From Streptomyces fagopyri (GTDB taxonomy: Bacteria; Actinomycetota; Actinomycetes; Streptomycetales; Streptomycetaceae), in NCBI RefSeq assembly GCF_009498275.1, contig NZ_CP045643.1, positions 7,254,001 through 7,318,000 of the forward strand: 64,000 bases of DNA. The letters run 5' to 3'. The translations under genes were made by a program, and so were the position numbers. The notes beneath the pieces are model-generated. The model saw nothing but the letters and a program-made list of their open reading frames with translations. It did not search any database and was not told where the DNA came from. This document shows positions 1 to 7,985 of the stretch, piece by piece; within the stretch, counting starts at the first letter, position 1, and each line of letters starts with the position of its first letter.

Positions 1-1
1 C

Positions 2-136
2 GGGTACGGCTACATCGACGAGTACCCGGCGGGCAAGCTGCTGCGCGACGCCCGCGTGATGACCCTCTACGAGGGCACCAGCCAGATACAGAAGCTGGTC
101 ATCGGGCGCGCGCTGACCGGGGTTTCGGCCTTCTGA
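2..136 (+). CDS. acyl-CoA dehydrogenase, C-terminal fragment
   Basis: The window opens inside this gene. The 44 visible residues end in ARVMTLYEGTSQIQKLVIGR, the C-terminal signature of the acyl-CoA dehydrogenase family, in which the YEGTSQIQ segment lies near the FAD and the dimer interface. Family members are flavoproteins that oxidise acyl-CoA to enoyl-CoA in the cytoplasm. The N-terminal and catalytic domains lie upstream of the window, so chain-length specificity cannot be judged. The TetR regulator and MaoC hydratase just downstream suit a fatty-acid or branched-chain acyl-CoA degradation locus. Confidence 0.85.
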   Translation, partial: GYGYIDEYPAGKLLRDARVMTLYEGTSQIQKLVIGRALTGVSAF

Positions 137-196
137 GTACGCGGGTGAGTACGGGAGCGGATGCGGCCCGCGCCGGATCGGCCGAGTCTGGTCCGC

Positions 197-448
197 ATGA
201 CCGACACATCCGTCAAGCAGCAGTCCACCGCGGCCTTCTACGGCCAGGCGGTCGCCTCCTTCTCCGTCGCCATGGTCGCGACCACCGTCGGGATCTTCAA
301 GCTGGAGGCCGACACCTGGGTGCGTGCCTTCCTGGGCATCGCCGTCCTCTATCTGGTGACCTCGTCCTTCACGCTGGCCAAGGTGATCCGGGACCGGCAG
401 GAGGCGCAGCTCGCGCAGCGCTCGTACAGCCCGTTCGAAAAGCTCTGA
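197..448 (+). CDS. YiaA/YiaB-family two-helix membrane protein
   Basis: This small protein (83 aa) carries two hydrophobic segments, roughly residues 14-35 and 41-62, and has the layout and conserved feel of the YiaA/YiaB two-helix domain family, whose function is unknown. The ATG at 197 (MTDTSVKQQS) fits the family start better than the longer upstream reading. No clear Shine-Dalgarno sequence precedes it. It stands alone between the acyl-CoA dehydrogenase and the TetR gene. Recognition is by pattern and is fairly secure; no biochemical role can be inferred. Confidence 0.75.
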   Translation: MTDTSVKQQSTAAFYGQAVASFSVAMVATTVGIFKLEADTWVRAFLGIAVLYLVTSSFTLAKVIRDRQEAQLAQRSYSPFEKL

Positions 449-476
449 GCGAGGCGGGGCGCCCTGAGCGGGCACG

Positions 477-492
477 CTAAGCGCTCGCTCAG
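477..492. promoter_or_regulatory. imperfect palindrome, likely TetR operator (site A)
   Basis: CTAAGCGCTCGCTCAG is an imperfect 16-bp palindrome (12 of 16 positions agree with its reverse complement) lying about 50 bp before the TetR start. A near copy, CTAAGCGACTGCTTAG, lies at 1752-1767 in front of the MaoC gene. The half-site CTAAGC is shared. This suggests autoregulation by the TetR protein and joint control of the hydratase. Confidence 0.6.
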
Positions 493-540
493 TATCAGAG
501 GTATGGTGTTCGTCCTGTCAGTGGAAGGGGCGAACCAGCG

Positions 541-1167
541 ATGAGTGCGGCGCAGGAGACGGCCGACGGCGAGATGCAGCCGTGGGCCGAGGTCACCCCG
601 GACGCGGCCCGGCGGCTGCTCATCGCCGCCGTGGAGGCCTTCGCCGAGCGCGGGTACCACGCGACGACGACCCGGGACATCGCCGGGCGGGCCGGCATGA
701 GCCCGGCCGCGCTCTACATCCACTACAAGACCAAGGAAGAACTGCTCCACCGGATCAGCCGGATCGGGCACGACAAGGCTCTCGCCATCGTGCGCACCGC
801 GGCGGACGGCGAGGGCGGCGCGGCCGAGCGGCTCACCGCCGCCGTGCGCTCCTTCGTACGGTGGCACGCCGGGCAGCACACCACCGCGCGGGTCGTGCAG
901 TACGAACTCGACGCGCTCGGCCCCGAGGCCCGCGCCGAGATCATCGCCCTGCGGCGGCAGACCGACGCCGCCGTGCGCGGGATCATCGAGGACGGCGTCG
1001 CGGCCGGCGACTTCGACGTGCCGGACGTCCCGGGCACCACGCTCGCGGTGCTCTCGCTCTGCATCGACGTGGCCCGCTGGTTCAACGTCGACGGCCCCCG
1101 CACGCCCGACGAGGTCGGCGGTCTCTACGCCGACCTCGTGCTGCGCATGGTGGGGTCCAAGGAGTAG
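541..1167 (+). CDS. TetR-family transcriptional regulator (acyl-CoA type)
   Basis: The protein has 208 aa. The N-terminal helix-turn-helix is typical of TetR (about residues 20-70: AAVEAFAERGYHATTTRDIA then GMSPAALYIHYKTKEELL). The C-terminal ligand domain is less conserved, as usual for the family. The start is supported by a purine-rich GGAAGGGG upstream. A palindrome at 477-492 precedes it and is nearly repeated in front of the facing MaoC gene. The likely role is an acyl-CoA-responsive repressor of fatty-acid-type catabolism. The ligand is unknown. Confidence 0.85.
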   Translation: MSAAQETADGEMQPWAEVTPDAARRLLIAAVEAFAERGYHATTTRDIAGRAGMSPAALYIHYKTKEELLHRISRIGHDKALAIVRTAADGEGGAAERLTAAVRSFVRWHAGQHTTARVVQYELDALGPEARAEIIALRRQTDAAVRGIIEDGVAAGDFDVPDVPGTTLAVLSLCIDVARWFNVDGPRTPDEVGGLYADLVLRMVGSKE

Positions 1168-1263
1168 GCCCGCGGCCGGAGGGGCAGGCCCGGGGGCAGG
1201 CCCGAGGGGGCAGCTCCAGGGAGTTCGTCCGAGGAGCGGCCCCGGGCTCGCCGCCGGTGCCGG

Positions 1264-1725
1264 TCAGAGGTAGTAGCGCGACACCGACTCCGCGACGCAC
1301 ACCGGCTTGTCGCCGCCCTCGCGCTCCACGACGAAGGCCAGGGACAACTGGACGCCGCCGGTCACGTCGTCGACACCGGTGATCGTCGCGGTGGCGCGCA
1401 GGCGTGAGCCGACCGGCACGGGGGCGGGGAAACGGACCTTGTTCGTGCCGTAGTTGACGCCCATCCGCACGCCCTCGACGCTGATCAGCTGCGGGCCGAA
1501 GAGCGGGAGCAGGGACAGGGTGAGATAGCCGTGCGCGATCGTCGTGCCGAAGGGGCCCGACGCGGCGCGCTCGGGGTCGACGTGGATCCACTGGTGGTCG
1601 CCGGTCGCCTCCGCGAAGAGGTCGATCCGCTTCTGCTCGATCTCGACCCAGTCGCTGTGTCCCAGCTGCTCGCCCACGGCGGCACGCAGTTCGTCGACCG
1701 TCGCGAACGTCCTCGGCTCTGCCAT
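1264..1725 (-). CDS. MaoC-family (R)-enoyl-CoA hydratase
   Basis: This 153-aa hotdog-fold protein carries the hydratase-2 signature FAEATGDHQWIH followed by IAHGYLTLSLLP, with the catalytic Asp and His in the expected arrangement. It would hydrate trans-2-enoyl-CoA to (R)-3-hydroxyacyl-CoA in the cytoplasm. I chose the ATG at 1725 because GGGAGGA lies just upstream; the open frame extends farther but through the operator. The operator-like palindrome at 1752-1767 sits 27 bp before the start, and its partner lies before the TetR gene, so the two are probably co-regulated. Confidence 0.85.
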   Translation of the reverse strand: MAEPRTFATVDELRAAVGEQLGHSDWVEIEQKRIDLFAEATGDHQWIHVDPERAASGPFGTTIAHGYLTLSLLPLFGPQLISVEGVRMGVNYGTNKVRFPAPVPVGSRLRATATITGVDDVTGGVQLSLAFVVEREGGDKPVCVAESVSRYYL

Positions 1726-1751
1726 CTCGCTGTCCTCCCACATCTCCATGT

Positions 1752-1767
1752 CTAAGCGACTGCTTAG
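1752..1767. promoter_or_regulatory. imperfect palindrome, likely TetR operator (site B)
   Basis: CTAAGCGACTGCTTAG matches its reverse complement at 12 of 16 positions and matches site A (477-492) in its left half. It lies between the MaoC start (minus strand) and soxR, close enough to the MaoC start to block its promoter. Confidence 0.6.
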
Positions 1768-1819
1768 CATGGTCGTGCGCGGGACGCATGTCAACGGACC
1801 GGGCGGGTGACGGAGTCGG

Positions 1820-1825
1820 TAGGGT
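1820..1825 (+). promoter_or_regulatory. -10 box TAGGGT of a probable leaderless soxR
   Basis: TAGGGT ends 7 nt before the GTG at 1833, the spacing expected if transcription starts on the first base of the start codon. The intervening bases contain a G-rich run, so a weak ribosome site cannot be excluded. Confidence 0.45.
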
Positions 1826-1832
1826 CGCAGGG

Positions 1833-2342
1833 GTGCCCCAGATCCCCGAGAAGATCCATGAGCTGACCGTCGGCCAGCTGTCGGCGCGCAGCGGCGCCGC
1901 CGTCTCCGCCCTGCACTTCTACGAGTCCAAGGGCCTGATCAGCAGTCGCCGGACCACCGGGAACCAGCGCCGCTACCACCGGGACGCGCTGCGCCGCGTC
2001 GCCTTCGTCCGCGCCGCCCAGCGGGTCGGCATCCCGCTGGCCACCATCCGTGAGGCGCTCGCCGAGCTCCCCGAGGAGCGCACGCCGACGCGCGCGGACT
2101 GGGCCCGGCTCTCGGAGGCGTGGCGTTCCGAACTCGACGAGCGCATCAAGCAGTTGAGCAGGCTGAGGGACCATCTGACGGACTGCATCGGTTGCGGGTG
2201 TCTGTCCCTTGACAACTGTGTGCTCTCCAACCCGGACGACGTCTTCGGCGAGCGCCGGACCGGTTCCCGGCTCATGGCCGAGCGCGACGCCACGTCAGGG
2301 CCGGCGCCGCAGTGCCCCACGGAGCCCGAGGACTGCCGCTGA
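1833..2342 (+). CDS. soxR: redox-sensing MerR-family activator SoxR
   Basis: This 169-aa MerR-family protein has the winged-helix start LTVGQLSARSGAAVSALHFY and the [2Fe-2S] ligand cluster CIGCGCLSLDNC, giving Cys118, 121, 123 and 129, as in E. coli SoxR. Known Streptomyces SoxR proteins sense redox-active natural products such as actinorhodin-type quinones and switch on oxidoreductases and export pumps. The GTG start gives the conserved N-terminus PQIPEKIHELTVGQL. From memory, the S. coelicolor orthologue is SCO1697. The gene is monocistronic and convergent with the RNA ligase. No SoxR box is obvious inside the window. Confidence 0.95.
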   Translation: MPQIPEKIHELTVGQLSARSGAAVSALHFYESKGLISSRRTTGNQRRYHRDALRRVAFVRAAQRVGIPLATIREALAELPEERTPTRADWARLSEAWRSELDERIKQLSRLRDHLTDCIGCGCLSLDNCVLSNPDDVFGERRTGSRLMAERDATSGPAPQCPTEPEDCR

Positions 2343-2498
2343 CCCCGGGAGTCGTCCGGGGTTCCCAGGGGTTCCCAGGGTCAGCGGCGTCCGGCCCGGC
2401 CGCCCGCCCGTCCGCCTGCCGCCCGGCCGCCCGGCCGTCCGTCAGGTCGGCGGGGGCGCGGTCCGGGCAGGGGCGGCGGGCGGGCGACGCCGTCCGGG

Positions 2499-3566
2499 TC
2501 ACTCGTACTCCGTGCCGCCCTTGCGGGTCAGATACGCCGGGCTGACCGCCTTCGCGATGGCCCGGCCGCCCGTCACCGGGCTGTACCGCTCGGTCGCGGG
2601 CCGGATGACCACGCCTTCGCGCAGGTGCAGTGCGCGGCCGGAGACCGTCTCCCGGCCCGAGGCGGCCTCCAGGACCCGGTCGATGGCGTACGGGCCCTCG
2701 TACAGCCTTGGTACCAGGGGCAGTTCGCCCTCCAGCAGCGCCGCCGGGTCCAGCCAGCGGATCTCGCCGTCGATCTCCGCGGACACGTCGAACACGGCGT
2801 AGCCGAGGGACTCGCGGCGGCCGTCCGCGCCGTAGGAGAGGTCCTGTACGCCCGCCCCGTACACCTCACCGAAGATCCCGACCCGGCGTGCGCCGAGCCG
2901 CTCGGCGAGCCGGGCCGCGGCCCGCGCGACCCCGTGTCCGTGCGCGGCGCGCCAGTACAGATTGCGCGGATCCTCCTTGAGCGCCAGCGACTTGGCCCCG
3001 AAGCCCTTGGAGGACACGTGCGCGCGTGCCTCGTCCGCGAGGTGGGTCACCAGACAGGCCGAGCCGTGCAGCTTCTCCGTCAGCACGACGGGTTCGCCCG
3101 GTACGAAGATGTCCGGGTACCGCTGGATGTTCTCGATGTCGACCCAGGGCAGCAGTCCGGGCGCGGACTCGATCTCGCCGCTCATGGTGGGCGGGATCGG
3201 GGGCACCCATTTGACGATGCCGAGCGCCGGCGCGAAGTCGGTGCCGTCCGTGGCGGCACGGTCCAGGTCGACACCGGCCAGCGCCTTCGGACGGCAGACG
3301 ATGCCCTGCGACAGCTCCCCGCGCAGTCGTACGGCCCTGACCCGGTCCGACGAGCTGCCCGCGAGCCGTCCGGTCAGGCCCAGCTCCTCGATCAGCGCGG
3401 GCGGGAGCACGGACTGCTCGGGGATGTAGAGCGCCGTCTCGCCGGTGCGGTAGGCGCCCTTGGCGACGACGGCCCGGTACAGACCCACCTGGGCCAGTTC
3501 GAGCGCGTCGGCGTTCGGGTGCTCGTGGACGGTCAGTACTTCGGCGGTGACGCGCAGCGTCGACAT
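2499..3566 (-). CDS. RNA ligase of the DRB0094 (Rnl5-like) family
   Basis: The 355-aa protein has an N-terminal OB-like region (STLRVTAEVLTVHEHPNADA) followed by a nucleotidyltransferase domain. The adenylylation motif EKLHGSA places the AMP-accepting lysine at residue 165. Downstream are the GEVYGAG motif (about residue 234) and REGVVIRP (about residue 327), which correspond to motifs III/IV of covalent nucleotidyltransferases. This matches the Deinococcus RNA ligase family, which seals nicked RNA or RNA-DNA hybrids using ATP. GAGGAG before the ATG supports the start. No obvious partner gene is adjacent. Its physiological substrate in actinomycetes is unknown to me. Confidence 0.85.
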   Translation of the reverse strand: MSTLRVTAEVLTVHEHPNADALELAQVGLYRAVVAKGAYRTGETALYIPEQSVLPPALIEELGLTGRLAGSSSDRVRAVRLRGELSQGIVCRPKALAGVDLDRAATDGTDFAPALGIVKWVPPIPPTMSGEIESAPGLLPWVDIENIQRYPDIFVPGEPVVLTEKLHGSACLVTHLADEARAHVSSKGFGAKSLALKEDPRNLYWRAAHGHGVARAAARLAERLGARRVGIFGEVYGAGVQDLSYGADGRRESLGYAVFDVSAEIDGEIRWLDPAALLEGELPLVPRLYEGPYAIDRVLEAASGRETVSGRALHLREGVVIRPATERYSPVTGGRAIAKAVSPAYLTRKGGTEYE

Positions 3567-3760
3567 CGGCTTCTCCTCGGGTTCCGCGGGCTTCGCAGCC
3601 GGGTTTCGTCGCCCCCGACTGTCCGGACCGCAAAGGAGTGGAGCGAGCGGATTTACGGCTGCTACCGTCGGCTTCCGCGACGTGCGGAGGCGCGCGGAGG
3701 CTCACGGTGACGCCGTGGGCGACCTACAGGGCTCGCCGCCCCGCGCCCGGCTCCCCCCTG

Positions 3761-4085
3761 AGCGATTCGACGGACTGCGGGGCGGTGCCCTTTCTTGAGG
3801 GGCGCGGGGAAGGGCGCGCTCAGCCATGGACGGCCCGCGCCGAACATCGGGCCCGCAGTCCCCGTAGTTGACCCGAGCGATTCGACGGACTGCGGGGCGG
3901 TGCCCTTTCTTGAGGGGCGCGGGGAAGGGCGCGCTCAGCCATGGACGGCCCGCGCCGAACATCGGGCCCGCAGTCCCCGTAGTTGACCCGAGCGATTCGA
4001 CGGACTGCGGGGCAGTGCCCCTACTTGAGGGGCGCGGGGGAACGGCGCGCTCAGCCACGGACAGCCCGCGCCGAACACCCGACCC
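3761..4085. repeat. three tandem copies of a 115-bp intergenic element
   Basis: The block starting AGCGATTCGACGGACTGCGG recurs at 3761, 3876 and 3991, exactly 115 bp apart. The first two copies are almost identical and the third is diverged and truncated. Each contains CTTGAGGGGCGCGGGG, a core I recognise as a common dispersed intergenic sequence in Streptomyces, and each can fold (CGGGCCCGCAG against CTGCGGGG). The array fills most of the gap 3567-4145 between two minus-strand genes. I see no coding gene there. Confidence 0.85.
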
Positions 4086-4145
4086 GCAGCCCCCACACCC
4101 GGCGCCGCGAGCCCCCGCACCCAACCGCTCGACCCGGCGGAGCGC

Positions 4146-4748
4146 CTACGCCGGGACGAGCAGCCGTCCGCGCCGCGCCTCCGCCACCGCCGCGGGTGTC
4201 AGGACGGGCCGCGGCACGACGATCCCGCAACCCCGGCAGACCGGACCCGACGACGGTTCGTGGGCCAGGTCGTACTTCCACGCGAGGCGCCCCCCGGTGC
4301 ACACCGGGCAGACCGCCCCGGGCTCCCGCTCCAGCGCGGCGATCAGCCGGCTCAGTACCTCGGCCATGGGCTCGCGGGGATGGATCCTGGGGTCGTCGCA
4401 CCACGCGACACCGAAGCCGCCCCAGGTCAGCCGGTGCCAGTCGTCCACGCTGCCCGGTCGGCGCAGCCCGTCGTGCTTCTCCTTCTTGCGACGCTCGGCG
4501 AACTCGACCTCGTAGGCGAGCCAGACGGAGCGGGCCTCCTCCAGTTCCTCCAGTGCGGCCACGAGCCGCGCCGGGTCGGGAGACCGGTCCTCGGGGCCGA
4601 AACCGGCCCGGGAACTCAGATGGTCCCAGGTCGCCCGATGCCCGTAGGGGGCGAACCGCTCAAGGCACTTGCGCAGTGAATAGCGCCGCAGTGCCAGATC
4701 ACTCCTCGGATCTCGCACCTGTCTCGCCAGACTCCGGAATCCCGCCAT
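4146..4748 (-). CDS. conserved hypothetical protein with a CxxC pair
   Basis: I do not recognise this 200-aa protein. The N-terminal two thirds are charged and helical, with no signal peptide or membrane segment. The C-terminal third contains CPVC and CRGC about 30 residues apart, a likely zinc knuckle. The codon bias is normal for the window, which supports a real gene. It sits alone between the 115-bp repeat array and the secreted acylase, which is transcribed divergently. A nucleic-acid-binding role is possible from the zinc ribbon-like end, but this is inference only. Confidence 0.65.
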   Translation of the reverse strand: MAGFRSLARQVRDPRSDLALRRYSLRKCLERFAPYGHRATWDHLSSRAGFGPEDRSPDPARLVAALEELEEARSVWLAYEVEFAERRKKEKHDGLRRPGSVDDWHRLTWGGFGVAWCDDPRIHPREPMAEVLSRLIAALEREPGAVCPVCTGGRLAWKYDLAHEPSSGPVCRGCGIVVPRPVLTPAAVAEARRGRLLVPA

Positions 4749-5125
4749 CGCCCTGCACCTCCGTCACACCTGCACCTGTACTTCGGTCACTTCGGCGTCG
4801 TCGTCGTAAGGACGTCGCCGAGTAGACGTATCGACACGCGATTCGGCTCCCTCCGATTTCCGACGAGTGCCACAAGTCACCGGCCGAACTTCCCCGGCCT
4901 ACCCCCCTTCGCCGTCCTCACCTGTGCAAACAGGTGTGAGCCGGGATACCGGGAGCCCCGGAGGATTCCCGCGGCCCGGTGATCCCCGAGGGTGTCGGCC
5001 GGGGATTCCCGTGCGGCCCCGGGACCCCCAACCACCCTGTGATCGTTAAAAGTTGACGCATGTTCATCTTCCAACTCGGGGATACCGGCGGTAACGTCCG
5101 GCCCACCCCGTCGGGAGGAGCTGCC

Positions 5126-7918
5126 ATGCCACGGTGCACCCCACGTACCACCCTCGACAGACTGAGAACTCCCCGCAGATTCCCCAAGTTCCTGAAGGCC
5201 GTATCCATCTGCGTCCTGGTCGCCGGCCTGCTGACCCCGGTGACCCAGGCCGCCGCGGCCGGCGGTACGGCCGGGATCGCCGCGAACGACTACTGCGGCG
5301 GTCGGTGTTCCGACATCCTTCCGCCCGGTGAGAACGGCAACGCGACCCTCGCCCAGATCCTCCTCAACCAGGTCTTCGGCACCCAGCCCGACCATGCCGA
5401 GGACCAGCTCGGCCCCTACAGCAACCTCGCCGCGGGCTACTCCACGCTCACCGACGACAAGATCAACACCTTCTTCAACGACGCGTCGTTCGGTGTCGCC
5501 TCCGACCAGGTCGCCTCGACCACCAGGCCGGGCGGCCGCACTGACGTGACGATCGTGCGTGACAAGAAGTCCGGTGTGCCCCACATCACAGGTACTACCC
5601 GCTACGGCACCGAGTACGGCGCCGGATTCGCCGCGGCCCAGGACCGGCTGTGGCTGATGGACGTCTTCCGGCACGTCGGCCGCGGCCAACTGACGTCCTT
5701 CGCGGGCGGTGCCCCCTCCAACCAGGGCCTGGAGCAGGAGTTCTGGCGCAACGCGCCCTACACCGAGGCCGATCTTCAGGCGCAGATCGACAGCGCCACC
5801 GCCAACGCCGGAGCCCGCGGCACCCAGGCCCTCGCGGACGCCAACGCCTACCTCGACGGCATCAACGCCTACATCGACGCCTCCGACAGCGGCCGCTACT
5901 TCCCCGGCGAGTACGTCCTGACCGGTCACAAGGACGCCATCACCAACGCCGGCACGATCGACCACTTCAAACTCACCGACCTGGTCGCGCTGGCCTCCGT
6001 GATCGGCGCGCTGTTCGGCTCAGGAGGCGGCGGCGAGGTCAACAACGCGCTCTCGCTGCTCGCCGCGCAGTCCCAGTACGGCGTGACCGAGGGCACCAGG
6101 GTCTGGGAGTCCTTCCGCGAGCGCAACGACCCCGAGGCCGTGCTCACCGTCCACAACGGCGAGAGCTTCCCGTACGCCACCAAGCCCGACACCGCGCAGG
6201 GCGAGGCGCTGCCCGACGCGGGTTCGGTGGCCCAGGAGCCGCTGGTCTACGACCGCACCGGCAGCGCCGGCACCGCCAAGGCGACCGGTGCCTCGGCCAC
6301 GGCGGCCGCGACGACCCTCACCTCGGCCAAGCGCGGGATGTCCAACGCCCTCGTGGTGAGCGGCGAGGCCACCGCCAGCGGCCACCCGATCGCCGTCTTC
6401 GGCCCGCAGACCGGCTACTTCGCCCCACAGCTCCTCATGCTCCAGGAGATCCAGGGCCCGGGTCTCAGCGCCCGCGGCGCCTCCTTCGCGGGACTGAGCA
6501 TGTACGTCGAGCTCGGCCGCGGCCAGGACTACTCCTGGAGCGCGACGACGTCCGGCCAGGACATCATCGACACCTACGCCGTCGAGCTGTGCCAGGACGA
6601 CTTCCACTACCTCTACCACGGCACCTGTACCGCCATGGACAAGGTCGAGCGGTCCAACTCCTGGAAGCCGACCACGGCCGACGGCACCGCGGCGGGTTCC
6701 TACCGCATGCAGGTCTACCGGACCAAGTACGGTCCCGTGGAGTACCGCGCGACGGTCGGTGGCAAGAAGGTCGCCTACACCACCCTGCGCTCCTCCTACA
6801 TGCACGAGGCCGACTCGATCATCGGCTTCCAGATGCTCAACGACCCGGACTACGTGAAGAGCCCCGCGACCTTCCAGAGCGCGGTGCAGCACATCAACTA
6901 CACCTTCAACTGGTTCTACGCCGACTCCGCGCACACCGCTTACTACAACAGTGGCGACAACCCGGTACGGGCGAGCGGTGTCGACGCCGAGTTCCCGGTC
7001 TGGGCGCAGGCCCCCTACGAGTGGCAGAACTGGGATCCGGCCACGAACACCGCCGCCTACACCCCGGCGTCCGCCCACCCCAACTCCACCGACCAGGACT
7101 ACTACATCTCCTGGAACAACAAGCAGGCCAAGGACTACACCACGGCGCCGTGGGGCGACGGTTCCGTGCACCGCGGCAACCTCCTGGAGGACCGGGTGAA
7201 GAAGCTGGTCGCCGCGGGCGGGGTGACCAGGTCCTCGCTGACCAGGGCGATGGCCGACGCGGCGCTGGCCGACCTGCGGGCCGAGGACGTGCTGCCGAAG
7301 CTGCTCCAGGTCGTCAGGAGTTCGCCGGTCACCGACACCACGGCCGCCGCCGCGGTGACCAAGCTGTCCGACTGGGTGACGGCCGGGGCCCGGCGCAAGG
7401 AGACGTCGGCCGGCTCGAAGACCTACGGCAACGCCGACGCGATCCGCATCCTGGACGCCTGGTGGCCGCTGCTGGTCAAGGCCGAGTTCACGCCGGGTCT
7501 CGGCACCGACCTCTACACCGCCTTCACCGCCAACCTGCCCGTCGACGAGTCGCCGTCGGCGGCGCACGGCCCGACCGGCGCGCACGCGGGCAGCTCCTTC
7601 CAGTACGGCTGGTGGAGTTATGTCGACAAGGACATCAGGGCGGTGCTGGGCCGGCCGGTCCAGGGCGGGCTGGCGCAGAAGTACTGCGGCGGCGGCAGCC
7701 TGAGCGCCTGCCGGGACATCCTGATCAGCACGCTCAAGACGGCCTCGGGCCTGACCGCCGCCCAGGTCTACCCCGGGGACGACCAGTGCTCGGCGGGTGA
7801 CCAGTGGTGCGCCGACTCGATCGTCCAGCGGGCGCTCGGCGGCATCAAGCACGGCAGGATCACCTGGCAGAACCGGCCGACGTACCAGCAGGTCGTGGAG
7901 TACACGTCGCACCGCTGA
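5126..7918 (+). CDS. secreted penicillin-acylase-family amidase
   Basis: The protein has 930 aa. The start at 5126 follows GGGAGGAG and gives a long basic N-region and hydrophobic core (about residues 25-45) with an Ala-rich cleavage site, so it is exported. An alpha-type domain with GFAAAQDRLWLMDVFRHVGR is followed by the self-cleavage junction KRGMSNALVVSG, where Ser406 would become the N-terminal nucleophile of the beta chain. Family members hydrolyse amide bonds of penicillins, acyl-homoserine lactones or cyclic lipopeptides. The length fits the large lipopeptide/aculeacin acylase branch. The substrate cannot be read from the sequence. It is monocistronic and convergent with the NamZ-like gene. 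Confidence 0.85.
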   Translation: MPRCTPRTTLDRLRTPRRFPKFLKAVSICVLVAGLLTPVTQAAAAGGTAGIAANDYCGGRCSDILPPGENGNATLAQILLNQVFGTQPDHAEDQLGPYSNLAAGYSTLTDDKINTFFNDASFGVASDQVASTTRPGGRTDVTIVRDKKSGVPHITGTTRYGTEYGAGFAAAQDRLWLMDVFRHVGRGQLTSFAGGAPSNQGLEQEFWRNAPYTEADLQAQIDSATANAGARGTQALADANAYLDGINAYIDASDSGRYFPGEYVLTGHKDAITNAGTIDHFKLTDLVALASVIGALFGSGGGGEVNNALSLLAAQSQYGVTEGTRVWESFRERNDPEAVLTVHNGESFPYATKPDTAQGEALPDAGSVAQEPLVYDRTGSAGTAKATGASATAAATTLTSAKRGMSNALVVSGEATASGHPIAVFGPQTGYFAPQLLMLQEIQGPGLSARGASFAGLSMYVELGRGQDYSWSATTSGQDIIDTYAVELCQDDFHYLYHGTCTAMDKVERSNSWKPTTADGTAAGSYRMQVYRTKYGPVEYRATVGGKKVAYTTLRSSYMHEADSIIGFQMLNDPDYVKSPATFQSAVQHINYTFNWFYADSAHTAYYNSGDNPVRASGVDAEFPVWAQAPYEWQNWDPATNTAAYTPASAHPNSTDQDYYISWNNKQAKDYTTAPWGDGSVHRGNLLEDRVKKLVAAGGVTRSSLTRAMADAALADLRAEDVLPKLLQVVRSSPVTDTTAAAAVTKLSDWVTAGARRKETSAGSKTYGNADAIRILDAWWPLLVKAEFTPGLGTDLYTAFTANLPVDESPSAAHGPTGAHAGSSFQYGWWSYVDKDIRAVLGRPVQGGLAQKYCGGGSLSACRDILISTLKTASGLTAAQVYPGDDQCSAGDQWCADSIVQRALGGIKHGRITWQNRPTYQQVVEYTSHR

Positions 7919-7942
7919 TCCCGGTCGCGCCGTCGACACCCG

Positions 7943-7978
7943 CCCGGCGGCGGGACGCTCACCCGTCCCGCCGCCGGG
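7943..7978. terminator. bidirectional hairpin terminator
   Basis: A perfect 15-bp stem (arms 7943-7957 and 7964-7978) with a 6-nt loop lies between the convergent acylase and NamZ-like genes. There is no U-tract, as is common in Streptomyces. Confidence 0.7.
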
Positions 7979-7985
7979 ACACCCC

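Noticed and set aside
5126..7918. Beta-lactam resistance or quorum-quenching gene assignment
   Set aside because: The family is clear, but the substrate cannot be read from the sequence, so only the family name is given.
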